From assembly GCF_036785885.1 (NCBI RefSeq), contig NC_092323.1, positions 10,300,501 to 10,364,500 on the forward strand: a DNA stretch of 64,000 nucleotides, in the 5' to 3' direction. Source of the DNA: Coffea arabica (taxonomy: Eukaryota; Streptophyta; Magnoliopsida; Gentianales; Rubiaceae). Shown piece after piece: positions 13,496 to 26,200 of this stretch. A model generated the notes under the pieces. That model saw only the letters and a program-made list of their open reading frames with translations. It made no database searches and was not told the DNA's origin. Position 1 is the stretch's first letter. Each line of letters starts with the position of its first letter. Position numbers and translations under genes: made by a program.

Positions 13496-14087
13496 TTATC
13501 TCCAAATTACAGCAGAAATGAAGCTGAAGCAAGCTAAAAATCAGAAAATAATTTAGAAAGGAATGAAAGACTTGAAAAAAAAGTGGGAGAGATATATTCA
13601 GAGGAAACTGAAAAGAAGGAAAAGAACTGATTTATGTTGCTTTGCGAGTTAACTGTTTAGTATGGCATGTGGCCTTCAACACAAGGCTTCTCCTGTTTTT
13701 GCTCTTGTTTTTTCTCTCTTTTTTTCCCATTTTTCTAATACATATTTTTTATTTTTATAATTTTTAGTGGAAATAAATCAGGGTGAAGGGGTTGAATTTG
13801 CTTTCCGACTTTACCCATTTTGGGTTAATGTGGGAAGTCTACTTTTTATGGTCCTTGCATCTATGATTGTAAAATACTTCTATATTTTTACCTTGATTAT
13901 TTGTAGACATGAAAATTGGACTTGGCTCAAAAAATTATTTATTTGGAAGAGTTTTACAAACAATTGAGAAACATGTTTGGAGAATTTCTAAAGAGCAATG
14001 TTTTAGAAAATTACATTCCAAACAGAATTATCCTAAGATTTTACTATCTAAAGAGCTAGTGTCAAGGAAATTTGTTGGCAACATACA

Positions 14088-14745
14088 GGGCTTGTTCTCA
14101 ACTAATTTTTTGGATCTGATTTTAGCTTTTGATTTTTAAAAATCTCAACTCCTTTTAGAAATCTGATTTTAGATTTTTGTTGGTCCGAAAAAAACTAAAA
14201 ATCATAATCAGGTTTGGGTTGTTTTATGGTTCTGATTCTAGATTATTTTGTTGTGTAAATAAAAATACCCTCACAATTTTAGTATAATCACTAAAGTGTC
14301 TACAAGTCAGATAACCTATTCTTCCTCATCCCAATCTCTCATTCCTCCAGTACTAATCCCAATCTCTTTTATATTAATCCAATTCTCAAATATACTAATC
14401 TCTCCTATATTAATCCAATTTTCTCATACTAATTTAATTCTCAGATGTAGTAATCCAATTCTCATCCAATCTCTATAATTTACTCAATGATTACATTTAA
14501 TTTTTATAAATAAAGTAATTAATTATTTAAAAATTTATTCATTTAGCACAAATTTCTAAGTTTCTGGCACATAAGGATTATTTGGTCATTAACTTGTCAA
14601 AATTAGCTTTCCAACTTTTTTAAGAATACCTATGCATTCATTAAAATGGTTTTTCTAACGGCAAACGAGAACACATAAGTTAATTTTAAAAATTCGATTT
14701 TTAAGAATCAATCAGACAAAATCAGAAGCGGTTGAGAACAAGTCC
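14088..14745. mobile_element. MITE with GGNCTTGTTCTCAAC ends (hAT-like)
   Basis: The left end is GGGCTTGTTCTCAAC and the right end, reverse-complemented, is GGACTTGTTCTCAAC. The similarity continues inward for about 60 bp through CTGATTTT and TTTTTAAAAATC motifs. Inside, 14310-14475 is a string of degenerate units around TAATCCAATTCTC. No exact 8-bp target duplication was found. There is no coding capacity. Confidence 0.65.
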
Positions 14746-15220
14746 ATACTATACATGTGAATTTTATGTAAGCTTGAGGTATAAAACGATTGGATTTCTT
14801 TTAGGTTTGTTTAAATATATGATTATTTAAAAAAAAATCATACTTGCATCATAAACAAGCTTTTCAATTATTCTTTAGTTTTTCAAATATTTCTTTATCT
14901 CAAATACATCGTATCATAAAAAAATACTGTTATAATTATTTCATATAATATTTTAAATAGTACTGTATTCAACTAATGTTTTGATAGAGTATTTTTTGAA
15001 ATATTATTTAGAATAAGTACTGTAATACTTTTTGTGATGTGATATATATAAGATAAAAAGATGGTAAAAAATATATTAAAAAAATGAATTAAAAATATAT
15101 TTATAATACAAGCGAAATATTAATTCAAACAAGTATTCGATGACGTTATTAGATTTGAACATAAAACTCGATTCTCAATGTGTTTCTTGGTACGTCATGT
15201 AACTTTTTTATTACGTAACG

Positions 15221-15383
15221 GTTTGGATTGAGATAATTTAAAACAAAATAATTTATTTCACAAATTTCAATTACCTTTTTATCATCCCAATCACCTTTTC
15301 ATCTCACATATATCACATCATAAAAAAATTACAGTAATTATTTCAAATAAATCATCCAAACAAACTCTTATCCAAACAAACTC
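15221..15383 (-). mobile_element. MITE copy, GAGTTTGTTTGGATA family, inverted
   Basis: The right end is TATCCAAACAAACTC at 15369-15383. The body matches the reverse complement of the 38594 copy: AATCATCCAAACAAACTC, CACATATATCACATCA, CAATCACCTTTT. The left terminus is reduced to GTTTGGAT. Confidence 0.75.
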
Positions 15384-16237
15384 AAATTGTGTATGTTTGA
15401 TGGCGGCATAAAACAGGTCTATTAGTTGGGGTGGAGTAATCGATGGGGAAGATGTTGATATGCCTTAGCCAACCGCCATCTGCTTTAATTAAATTGGGAA
15501 AACAAATGATTAAGGTGGATACTATACCATTAATGATAATCTATGTATGCTGAAGAGCGAATTCAAATAGAAAATTTTGTTGCACGCAACGAATAAAAGA
15601 TTGTTGATGTGGAGTTTGTGCCTTTAACTTTTTTTTTTCTTTTTCTTTTTCTTTTTTTCCTAGGTAGCATGGATTGACATCTTTTGAGTACAGTTACTTC
15701 TACCCCGTATTTCATAGGTTCGTGCATTTGCGGTATTTGACAGACGACACTAGTGTAATGTAGCCTAATTCTGTCGTGTTAAAATTTGGCTTGATCCATT
15801 AATCATGCTTAATAATTGTGTTGAGGTTGATTGCACTTTTTCTGTGGGCAAGCCAAACTCAATTAATTTGTTTTTAATATGTTTATGCTTGTTGAAGCAA
15901 GTTGAACCCAACTTCGATATTTAATGACTAAGGTGAACCTTGACCGGAATTAGTTGGATTAGTTCAAGAACCAACCCTTAATTAGCATTTAATGTATAGT
16001 CTCCGCTTGAGTCAAGTATCAAATAAAAGATCCCGTTTAGATTATTATCTTTAACATATTTTTTATAAAAAAAAATATTATGACGATTTGATGTATAAAA
16101 GATAAAAAATATATTTATAAAAAATATTAATTTTTTTCTCAAAAAATAGCAATTCAAATATCCAACATCATCCTTGACTGCATTAAATAACAAACAAAGA
16201 AATAACTTTAAAGGCCAATTGCAGACTAGGACAGGAG

Positions 16238-16389
16238 ATTATTTGCCCAAATTTATTTGCTTACATCATCATTACAATTTTCAATACATCTTTTTATCTT
16301 CTCAATTACCTTTTTATCTCACATATATCACATCACAAAAAGTGCTACAATAAAAAATATCTCAAATAATTTACAATCCAAACACACTC
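16238..16389 (-). mobile_element. MITE copy, same family, inverted
   Basis: The body CTCAATTACCTTTTTATCTC, ATATATCACATCACAAAAAG and the terminus ATCCAAACACACTC match the family in reverse orientation. The left terminus is decayed. Confidence 0.65.
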
Positions 16390-16390
16390 T

Positions 16391-16584
16391 AGGTTTGTTT
16401 GGATAGGAAGTTATTTGAAATGTTTATTTTATTTGGAAAGGACGTTATTTGAAATAATTACTGTAGTACCTTTTTTATGATGTAATATATGAGAGATAAA
16501 AAAAAGGCTGAAAATTGTGTGTATGATGCAAGTAAAACAAAATCTGAAATTATTATTTGAAAATCTTGCAATCCAAACAAACCC
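16391..16584 (+). mobile_element. MITE copy, same family, forward
   Basis: The ends AGGTTTGTTTGGAT and ATCCAAACAAACCC form a near-perfect inverted pair. The body has ATTACTGTAGTACCTTTTTTATGATGTAATATATGAGA-like sequence characteristic of the family. It directly abuts the inverted copy at 16238-16389. Confidence 0.7.
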
Positions 16585-18600
16585 AAGAGTGTGACTCCAG
16601 ATGTTTAAAGGTCATGATAAATCCTCGGTAATTATATTGAACCGTCTAAAACTATTTGTCCATTTAAGCCACTCACCCCAAGGGAGGGGGAATGAACAAT
16701 TAGTTGTTCAATTATACCAGAACAACATAACACCTTCTGTAGTCCATCGTAAATTGTTTGTATAATATTAAGCAAATATGTTAAAATCAATTATTATTTA
16801 CGTGAATTCTATATATAATTATGCGTATCAAAATTTCGTAAAGTTGTTATATTCATCCTTGCATTTAAAAACTTTGAGCCATCATTGAATTTGTTTGAAT
16901 TGTAATTTATTTTTTAATTTTTATTTACTTGTATCATTAACATATTCTTAATCATCTGTTTTATTTCACATATATTATGTCAAAAAAGTGCTATAATATA
17001 TATATATTTTAAAAGTTATATCCAATAATCTACTATCCAAATTATTATTGTTTGGAACTAGCCCTTTGTCCTCATCCTAAAAAGGGCGTAGCGTTGCAAT
17101 GATTGACATTTTTGTATTTCGAGTCATGAAGGTCAAGTCACAGATAGTGTTGAAGCTGAAGTGTATAGCTTTTACACGGCCAGAGCGGTCCTGAGCTTTT
17201 ACACTTGGGGCCTTGAGCCATAATGACGATTGGAAACGTGTTACTTGGATAAAGTTTAAGAATAATTTAAAGCTCATCTTGTTCATATTAGTGATAAATA
17301 CTCCAGGTAAGGCAGTTTTGGAGTAGTTAGTGCTAAGGAATTTTTTAATAACTGCTGTTGTGTGGCTTAATCTATTGCTCATCCTTTATCAACCTATACT
17401 TTGTGCAAAAGAAAGAAAAAGAACAACGATAGTGGGCATAGTTATGCACTAATTGCTAAAGGGGAACTTCTCAAGCTTGGTGCCACTGTGGCATTACTAA
17501 GAAGAAAATGCCATATTTTTATGCTACAACTACTCTGTTTGGATTAGGTTTTATATATACGCTACTAGTTTTTCAGATATAAATCCAAGATAACACTTCT
17601 AAATGTATCTCAAAAACACCTGAATACATCAATCAAAGATACTAAAAAATAATAATTAGAAAAAATTACGATTCATTTTTTTCCTCTATTACCATTCCTA
17701 CTTCTGTCACCGCCGCTATCACCACCTCTCTTTCCATTCTTCGCTGTCCATTTTCCCTCTCCTTCTCCCCACCATCTCCACATTTGTTTGATCTACCTGT
17801 CAATTCAAAGGACAAAAAAAAAAAGACTTAAATAGTGATTTGTTTCTCTCTTTCATCTTTTTTTTTTATTTTTATTTTTTCACCTTTTCATATATCTCCA
17901 CACCTTTCTCATTCCAACTATCAGATCCAGAATTCAAATTCTGAACTTGACAATAAGAACAACTCTAAAAACCCTCCTTGATGAGAAGAACTCTTCCATC
18001 TTTTTATTGTAATCTCACATTTGAGAATTTCTTGTCTCGTTAATTTTTTAACCATTACTCTCGACTGATCTGACAAACTTTAAGTGGACTACGCATGGGC
18101 TGATCTTATGCAAGTTGGACTATAGAAGACAATTCGAGCAATAGTCCAAACAATAAACAAGTCCAGTCCACGACATAGCGCTAAGGACAACACTGAACCA
18201 GACCATTTTCTTTTTAACGCCCACCAAAAGAACCATTGGCCCAAATTTTTGCTAAATAATATGCAAAACCATTCCTCACTTTTGGCAATTTTATCAGTCG
18301 AATTTAACACTTTTGCCAATCACTTTTGGCAATTTATCATTAAAAGAGATTTTAGGTATTAATTTTTGAAAATACGTGATTAATTTGAAAAATTATTTAA
18401 GGGATTCAATATTTGTGATTGTCCGTATTCCAATGATTTATTAAGTGTAATTTAATTGTATTAACTAGTGCTCACCAGAAAAAATCATTTCTTTTTTTAT
18501 GTCCTTTTTTTTCAATATTGAAGTAGTAGGTAGTACCCCTTCTTTAATCAAAATTAATTGTCTAATAAAACCAAGGAGTTTATTTTTTTTTCAAACCAAG

Positions 18601-18864
18601 GAGTGTATTTGGATAGACAATTTTTTGGAGAAACTTTTTTAGTTGCAAAATTAAGTCAATTCATAATTATTTTTTAAAATTTTAATCATTTTATCTCATA
18701 CAAAATTTTCATTCCCACCGCTCTCTTGATAAAAAAACTGATATAAATTACATTTTTTCAATCCCACTTAATTTTTGCTAAAAAAACTGATATAAATTAC
18801 ATAACAAGAAGTGATATATTATCGTTACAGAAAATTGTTGTTCCAAATAATCTTCCGTCCAAGC
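18601..18864. mobile_element. Probable MITE, unclassified
   Basis: The left end GAGTGTATTTGGATAGACAATTTTTTGGA and the reverse complement of the right end (AGAGCTTGGACGGAAGATTATTTGGA) are similar, as expected for decayed terminal inverted repeats. Two direct copies of AAAAAACTGATATAAATTACAT lie inside, near 18733 and 18780. There is no coding capacity. Confidence 0.4.
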
Positions 18865-18865
18865 T

Positions 18866-19516
18866 CTGAGAGTCTATTTGATAACATAAAAAGTGCTGAA
18901 TCTGAACTTTTTCAGACATTCAAATGTTTTGAATGTTTGATAAATGAAAATCCATTTGTTGAACTTGTTAAGTAGTGTTGAACTTTTGTGTATTTTTTTC
19001 AGCACAAGAATCCTAACTGAATGCTTAATTCTGATAAGAATCAATAGAATTAGTTCAACTACCTTATCTTATCTACCAAATCTACCCTTGTTTCTTAGTT
19101 GTGTTTAAAATTCTTATACAATTAAGCAATTTAATATTCTCTATCTAATGATTTTCTATTTCTCTTTTCTCCCTTTTGAATGACTTTCACTTATTCTCCA
19201 CACTTCTCATATAATATAATTTATCTTTTATATTAATTTGATTTAAAAATAAATATTGTCATTTTCATACCTAACATTTTTAACTAATTAAATCATAGGT
19301 TCTATTTCTTTTTTGGATGAAAAGATATAAGGGCAAAATTGTCAAATTTACCTTATTAAGCATTCAGTTATAAATATTTATCAAACAGTATAAATAGTTT
19401 TAGTATTAAAATTCAGACATTCATAAATTTTTTTCAGTGTTTAAAATTCAGCAAATTAATTGTTTCAGTATTTAGATTTCAGAATTCAGATTCAGTTTTA
19501 TCAAACGGAACTTGAG
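18866..19516. mobile_element. MITE with CTNNAGTNNNTTTGATAA ends (hAT-like)
   Basis: The left end CTGAGAGTCTATTTGATAA pairs with the reverse complement of the right end, CTCAAGTTCCGTTTGATAA. Both ends then continue with CTGAATCTGAA. The element is about 650 bp, AT-rich and noncoding, and lies directly next to the 18601-18864 element. Confidence 0.65.
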
Positions 19517-20236
19517 TTAGTAAATTAAAATCGCTATCATTTGCAAGAATCCATATGAAAATTTCCACTACTGCACAAAAAAAAAAAAATACTGCAATAA
19601 ACAGGCTGTCCTACACTCCTACGCTCCAAGCCCAATTTCCAACACTACCCCTTTGTACAACTCGATTTCATGCATGCATCATGATACATCCCTTCAGTCA
19701 CATCGAACAGGAAACCCCACCAGCCACCCATTACATCAGTCCCCCATCAGAACCAGGGGTACATCTGTAAATCTATCCACCATTATTTCCTCCAATTTGC
19801 TAGATCCTTTTATTTTTCTTCGCCTCGCCCGAAACAGAAAATAATCCAAAACAAACCCCCAGCCTGGATCAAATCTTTCCGTCAATTGTCAAATATTAAA
19901 ATAAAAACCACGCACCTTCACCATTGCACTGTGATTTGTGCTCCCCATCGAAAGCACCAAATAAAAAAAAAAAAAGAAGAAACCAATCCCCTCTTCCATC
20001 GCCGGCCAACCAACGGCGGCGCTCCGCCGTCAGTATATAGTCTTTCAACATCAATTCACAATTACATCATCCGTCTGTTGGGACGGTGTCGTCGGATCGT
20101 TTAAACCCTTGCTTCCGTCCATTTTTATTTATGCGGAGAAATGAATTTGCATAGATTCTAATTGAGTAGATCCTTCTCGATCTTCGGAATCGAATTGAGC
20201 TGTTTTTTATTTTTGGTGACGATTCGATTGGGGAAA

Positions 20237-23200
20237 ATGGCGCAGAGTCAAACGCAGGCTCCGAATATGGATCAATTCGAGGTATATTTTAAGAGAGCAG
20301 ATTTGGATCAAGATGGTCGGATCAGTGGAAGCGAGGCCGTTTCCTTCCTTCAAGCCACAAATTTACCTCGACAAGTACTCGCTCAGGTTCGTACTACTTC
20401 CCTACTACTGCTTATGTTTTGTTCCATTCTCAATTTACTGAATTTTGCTGCTCTTTTATTTATTTATTTGTAATTTTCCAAAATTAGTTATTTTTTGGTG
20501 TATTTCTTAGTGGTTGTATTTCATAGTAAAATCACGTGCTTTAGTATAAAGTGTAAAGTTTGTGTTCTTGAATGTGAGAACCGGGTGAGAGTTGGTTAAC
20601 TGTGATTTTTCAGCTTCGTAGCTACTTTGACAGAAGTGGAGCTCGGGAAATAGGTGGTTAGGCTACTGGGATAAGTTGCAATCTTTTATAAATTATGGCT
20701 GTCATCCCTAAAGGAACAAAGGAAGAAAGGTAGAAAAAGAGAGATGTGCTAATAAGGAGTATATCGAGATGCACATGGTGCAAGAAAGATGGAATATGGC
20801 AGCGTGGATTCTTTGTGCGCTCTTGGAGATAGACCTTAAAGCTTGAAATTTGTGGTTTTTTACCCTTTTTCTGAATTTGGTTTTTGTTTTCTCATATTTT
20901 TAGTCCTTGATGGGAGATGTAAATGGTGTGGTGAATGGTTTTTGTGGATTTGAAAGTCGTAAATAGTAGTATGTTCAAAGTGGTGAATTCCAGATTGTTA
21001 AAGCCACAAATGTTGGCATGGATGGAAAGGGAATAAGGGATGCATCTTGCTTACCTTGCTCCCTCCTAAAAGAAAAGGAAACACGCAATAGTCTTTGCTT
21101 GATGCTACATGTAGGATAAGTTTGTTTGGTCGATATAAGGTTTGCAATAAATGGAACAGAGAAATAGGTGCCTTTGACTTAGTTATGTGCTCCTCTTGCC
21201 CTTGCGGTGGCAAATATCTTCTTCTGTTCATCTCTTTATATGTCTTCCTTTTCACAAGTGTGCCCAGCTACCCACCCCCCCGCAGACACAGAGATTTTGC
21301 TTAAGACATGCATGTTTTTCTGATTTCACTTTCGGTCTAAGTGAATTATGTAGCATTACTGTATGATAAGGTTATGTAATGCTTGATTCCACGAGATTTT
21401 ATTTTGAACAGCATATAACTGTTTAATAGATGTGTATACTTTCATGTAACAGTTGGCAATATTTGATATGTGACTAATATTCAGGATTTCATGTGATTTT
21501 ATCAGCTTTTGATGGTTTTGTCTTAGGTAAAACTCTAATATGCAGAGAGTCCTAGAGGCTTGTATGGGCTTATTTTATTGTGTATGTAAATGTCCCTCAT
21601 TATTTTTAAATACTCTTGCTAGCACCTGCTTTTTTCCTGTTAAAAATCAATACGACACTATTGTTTACATATTCCTCTCTTTCTTGCAAATGTTAATTAC
21701 AGTTTCATTTTTCAAATTTTTGTATTTTTGTGTTAATGGTGTAAAGTTAATCTTAAGTATTCCATCGTGTTATTTTAAATAGAGGACTACCACTATTAAT
21801 ACATCGCTAAAATACTGTCCTTTGTCTGTTCACAATATCATGGAAGAGAGAAATAGGTAAATACTGAGTTTGTTACTTATTTACGAGCGGGAACAGGTAA
21901 GGACTAGCAAAATGTTATCTTATTTTAGTAGTGCTGGAACTTATCGCTGACTTCTTTCGAGTGTGAAATGTGCTTATGATTGCACCTGGTGCAAAACCAT
22001 GCTCCAAAATGTGTATTTAGTATGTAAAGACTCATATATACCAAAGTAATTGTTATTTCACCATGTGGTTCATGGTGCATAATCATGCCCATGCTTTGTT
22101 AGAAAGTTTAAGGTAGTGAAAGTGATAATTGCTAGTTGTGTTCGCTTTTCATGCTACATTTATTATTATTTTTTTAATGCGCAAACAGTGATCTGGTGTT
22201 CTGTGTCTCAAGGAGCATTCTTTATTAATGTAACTTTAACTTAATTTTACTCATTCATTTTTGTTTGGTTGCCATGTTCCAGTTAGTGATTTGGATTCTC
22301 AAACTGCAGACTGCAGACCTGTAATTACCTCTTTTAATCAGATCGTTTTTCTGAAGTGTAATAATAGGAACAGGTCAATTTCAGTTTTATTTCTATTTGC
22401 ATTTAGTTCTGCTTTATGGCCTAGGCAGGGCCAGTCCATTAATGATATTGAGGTTTGAGCACCTTTTTGGGTGATTTCCATCTGAACAATTGGATCTCAT
22501 TTCTAATATAAGATCTTTGTCCTTTATCCAATCAATTATGCTGTTGTCTTGTCGAAATGTACTGCTGTTGTTTAATTCTTTTTCTAATGAGGCATGAATT
22601 TAAAATTGCGAATGAGTTTGTTATGTATATATTTGCAAATGTTTAGTGATACTACATTTCTGTTATTTTCAACTTTGTTTACATGAAATAGAATTGTTTA
22701 CAGTTCATATGCTGCTTTTTGAGATTTGAACGTTACATATTTGAAATGACTACTTTTGTGGTTTTTCGCAGATATGGACGATTGCTGATCAAAATCGAAC
22801 TGGCTTCCTTGGTCGTCAAGAATTTTATAATGCTCTTAAGCTTGTTACAGTAGCTCAAAGTAAACGAGAGTTGACACCAGATATAGTAAAAGCTGCATTA
22901 TATAGTCCAGCTTCAGCAAAAATTCCTGCTCCCAAAATTAACCTTACACCTAGCCCAGGCACTCAATCAAATTTTACAGCAGGGTCTGCTGTGCCACCAC
23001 AAAGTGCTACTGCTGCAGTGCCACCTCAAACTATTGGCATCAGGGCCTCGCAGGGACTTACATCTCAGCAAAGTCAAGTTATGAGGCCGCCTCGACCCCC
23101 ACTTCCTAGTGCTACTTTTCAATCTCCACAAGTTGTTGGCGGTCCACGAATGCCTCATCATGGAGGTATCGTGCCGGTTTCTAATCCTCCAAGTTCCTCT

Positions 23201-26200
23201 CCACCCCTTGGTGAAAACAATGTTGTCTCCCAGGCTGGACTTTCTTTTCAATCAAATAGAAGTGTGGGACCTGTAGGGCAGGATAGTTTTGCAGTGGCTG
23301 CATCTGGATTACCACCTTCTACACAACCTGGAGCACAAGCAGCCTCTGTCTTGCAACCTGCTTCATCTAAACCAAGTGATACTTCAGTCAGTAACCTTGT
23401 GGAAGTGAAAGATTCCAAAGCGTTTGCTGTGGCTTCTAATGGATATGCACCAGACTCACTTTTTGGTGATGTCTTTTCAGCTGCACCTATTCAAACAAAA
23501 CAAGATTCTACCAAAGTTACATCTGGTGTTAGCAGCTTACCTGTATCATCTGCAATTGTTCCAACATCTATGGGAGTGCAAACTGCAGTTACATCTAGTC
23601 CCCTTGATTCTACCAATGTTACAGCTGGTGTTAGTAGCTTACCTGTCTCATCTGCCATTGTTCCGACTTCATTGGGAGCACAACCTCCTGTGGGTAGTCA
23701 ACACCATCAAGGACAGTTACCAGTGAAGCCAAACCAACAATTTTTGACACAAGCATCCCCTGCATTGCCTTCTGGAGCTGTAAATTCTGCAGGTTGGCCA
23801 AGGATGACTCAGTCTGATATTCAAAAATACAGCAAAGTGTTTATGCAAGTGGACACTGACCGAGATGGAAAAATCACTGGTGAACAGGCTCGCAACCTTT
23901 TCCTCAGTTGGGGGCTGCGAAGAGGTGTGACGGCTTCGTTTGATGCAGAAACAAACACAAGCACACATGCACATATGTTTATATGAATTTTTCTTCTTTT
24001 GTTGTTTCTATAGTGTTGTCCTTGCTTGTGGCTTGCGGTGATTGTATGAAGCAATGTTACTTTACAGGTTCAGTGTGTAGAATCTACTTGTGCTATCTGC
24101 TGTCCATGAATTCACCATTTCTTAGTTTTAAAAGATCATCTAACTTCAACTGGTGCATTATCTCCATGACTTAATTTTGATTATCACTCTCCTATAAAGC
24201 TTGGATTGTTGTGTGGATGGTAACTCATGGATGTGGTCTTTCAAATGAGACATTCCTTGATTACAAATAGATCCTATCTTGGCGATTTCATTTTATTGCA
24301 AAAATAACCAGTGACTGGTGAGAAGCTATTGAACCTTTAAAAACCCCTCAGTTCTATTTTTTGCTTGAGATATGCCCTTTAAAACACTGATATCTTGAGT
24401 GAACTGTCCGTAGCATCTGGCACAATCCTTTCAACTCATTTGGTTTTGGGGCATGTTTTATTTTAGTTAGGAAAATTTATGAGGTTCAGTCATAAGAAGT
24501 TAAGGTATAGTGTTCTTTCTCCTCTGTTCTTGTCAGTTTTGGTCTGAATTGTCTGTTTATTGTAAAAGGTGTGACTCAGTTGTGAAATTAAATTGTTTTG
24601 ATGTGGCTTTTATTCTTGCCGAATTTGGTTCTGATTCTTCGAATGTTTTTTCCCCTTATGTGCTGTCATTAAGGTATTCGTTTTTGCTAAATATCTTTTG
24701 TTGAATATTAGTATCTCTTGGTCTTTCAGAGGTGTTAAAGCAAGTATGGGACTTGTCTGATCAAGACAATGACAGTATGCTTTCCTTAAGAGAATTCTGC
24801 GTTGCTCTCTATTTCATGGAACGGCATAGGGAGGGTCGGCCCCTTCCTACTGTGCTTCCAAGTGGTATCATGTTTGACGAGACAATGTTACCTGTCATGA
24901 ACCAACCTGTTGCACCTCAAGGAAATACAGTTTGGAGAGCTACTTCAGGTAGTCACTTTTATTTTTATTTTTATTTTTTTTTGCATTACAGATGATTCTA
25001 TCCAATGTTAGCTAGATCCATGATCCATTTCATTTGTATTAGCTTTTCAGCAACCACATTCTACGAAGCCGCCTCCTGGGAAGCCGCCTCGTCCTGTTCC
25101 TGTTCCTCAACCTGACGATTCCATGCACCCAAGTCGGCAAAAACCTAAAGTTCCTGTTCTGGAGAAGCATCTTTTGGATCAACTTAGCACAGAGGAACAG
25201 AATGCACTGAATGCAAAGTTTCAGGAAGCGTCTGATGCAGAAAAGAAGGTCAGTTTTGATTTTTCTATGACACGCTATTGTTAGCCCATCTCCTTGTTCT
25301 GTTACTTTTTGGGTACACAGCAGTCATGAACATATGCCAGCAGATGTAATGTTATCTGATTTTTATTCTGTTTTTTTTGTTCTTTTTTTTGTGGGGGGGG
25401 GGGTGGGGGTTTCTTGCTTGATGAAGTTGCTGGATCTGTAGCTTTGGTTCTGCCCTCTGAAATACCTATGTGGATTTGTAACCTCATGTAGTTGCATCCC
25501 TTTTCATCTTAACAATATAAGAACTGAATCCGACTATTGTTTCCGATGAAATTGGTCTGTTTTGCCACCTGGAATAATAGATGATAAGCAAAATTTCCAC
25601 ATTATTCTTCTGTTTTGTCAATTTCAGGTAGCAGAATTGGAGAAGGAGATACTAGATGCTAGAGAGAAAATTCAGTTCTATCATGCAAAGATGCAAGAAC
25701 TTGTGGGTATCTTTTCTCCTCTGTTGGACATCATTTGTCTGTTTAAATTTATGTACTGAACATTGAGCAGATTTGATTTGTCCATCGTCATAATTTAAGT
25801 TGGTCTTATTTCTTGTTTTGAAGTGGGTTACACATTATAAAAATCTTAATAGTTGAGGCTTCTTCAATATCAAGACTCAAATATTACACTATTGATATCG
25901 GTGAAAGAGCATTAATGGCATCTATTCTGTTCATTCCATTGATTCCAGATCCTGTACAAAAGTCGATGTGACAATCGACTGAATGAGATCACTGAAAGGG
26001 TTTCTGCTGATAAGCGAGAGGTAGTCCCTTTGATTGTGGCAATCAGTTACTCTCTCTTGTTTTCATTGGCTTTTGCCTAAGAGAAGTGTATTGTTGTTAA
26101 GGTGGAGTTACTGGGAAAGAAATATGAAGAGAAGTATAGGCAGGCGGGAGATGTGGCATCCAAATTGACAATAGAAGAGGCCACATTTCGGGACATTCAG

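Larger units (their letters stand above)
13640..20030. other. Spacer between SRPK and EH genes, rich in MITEs
   Basis: No gene is supportable here. The interval holds at least six MITE-like insertions (listed separately) and degenerate relatives of the GTTTGTTTGGAT family at about 14978-15135 and 16890-17045. A T/CT-rich tract lies at 15630-15662. The promoters of the divergently transcribed SRPK (left) and EH (right) genes must lie at its two ends. Confidence 0.6.

Noticed and set aside
20162-20236. N-terminal extension of the EH protein with a hydrophobic segment
   Set aside because: It would need a non-ATG start; the first EH domain begins normally after MAQSQ, and this family has no signal peptide.
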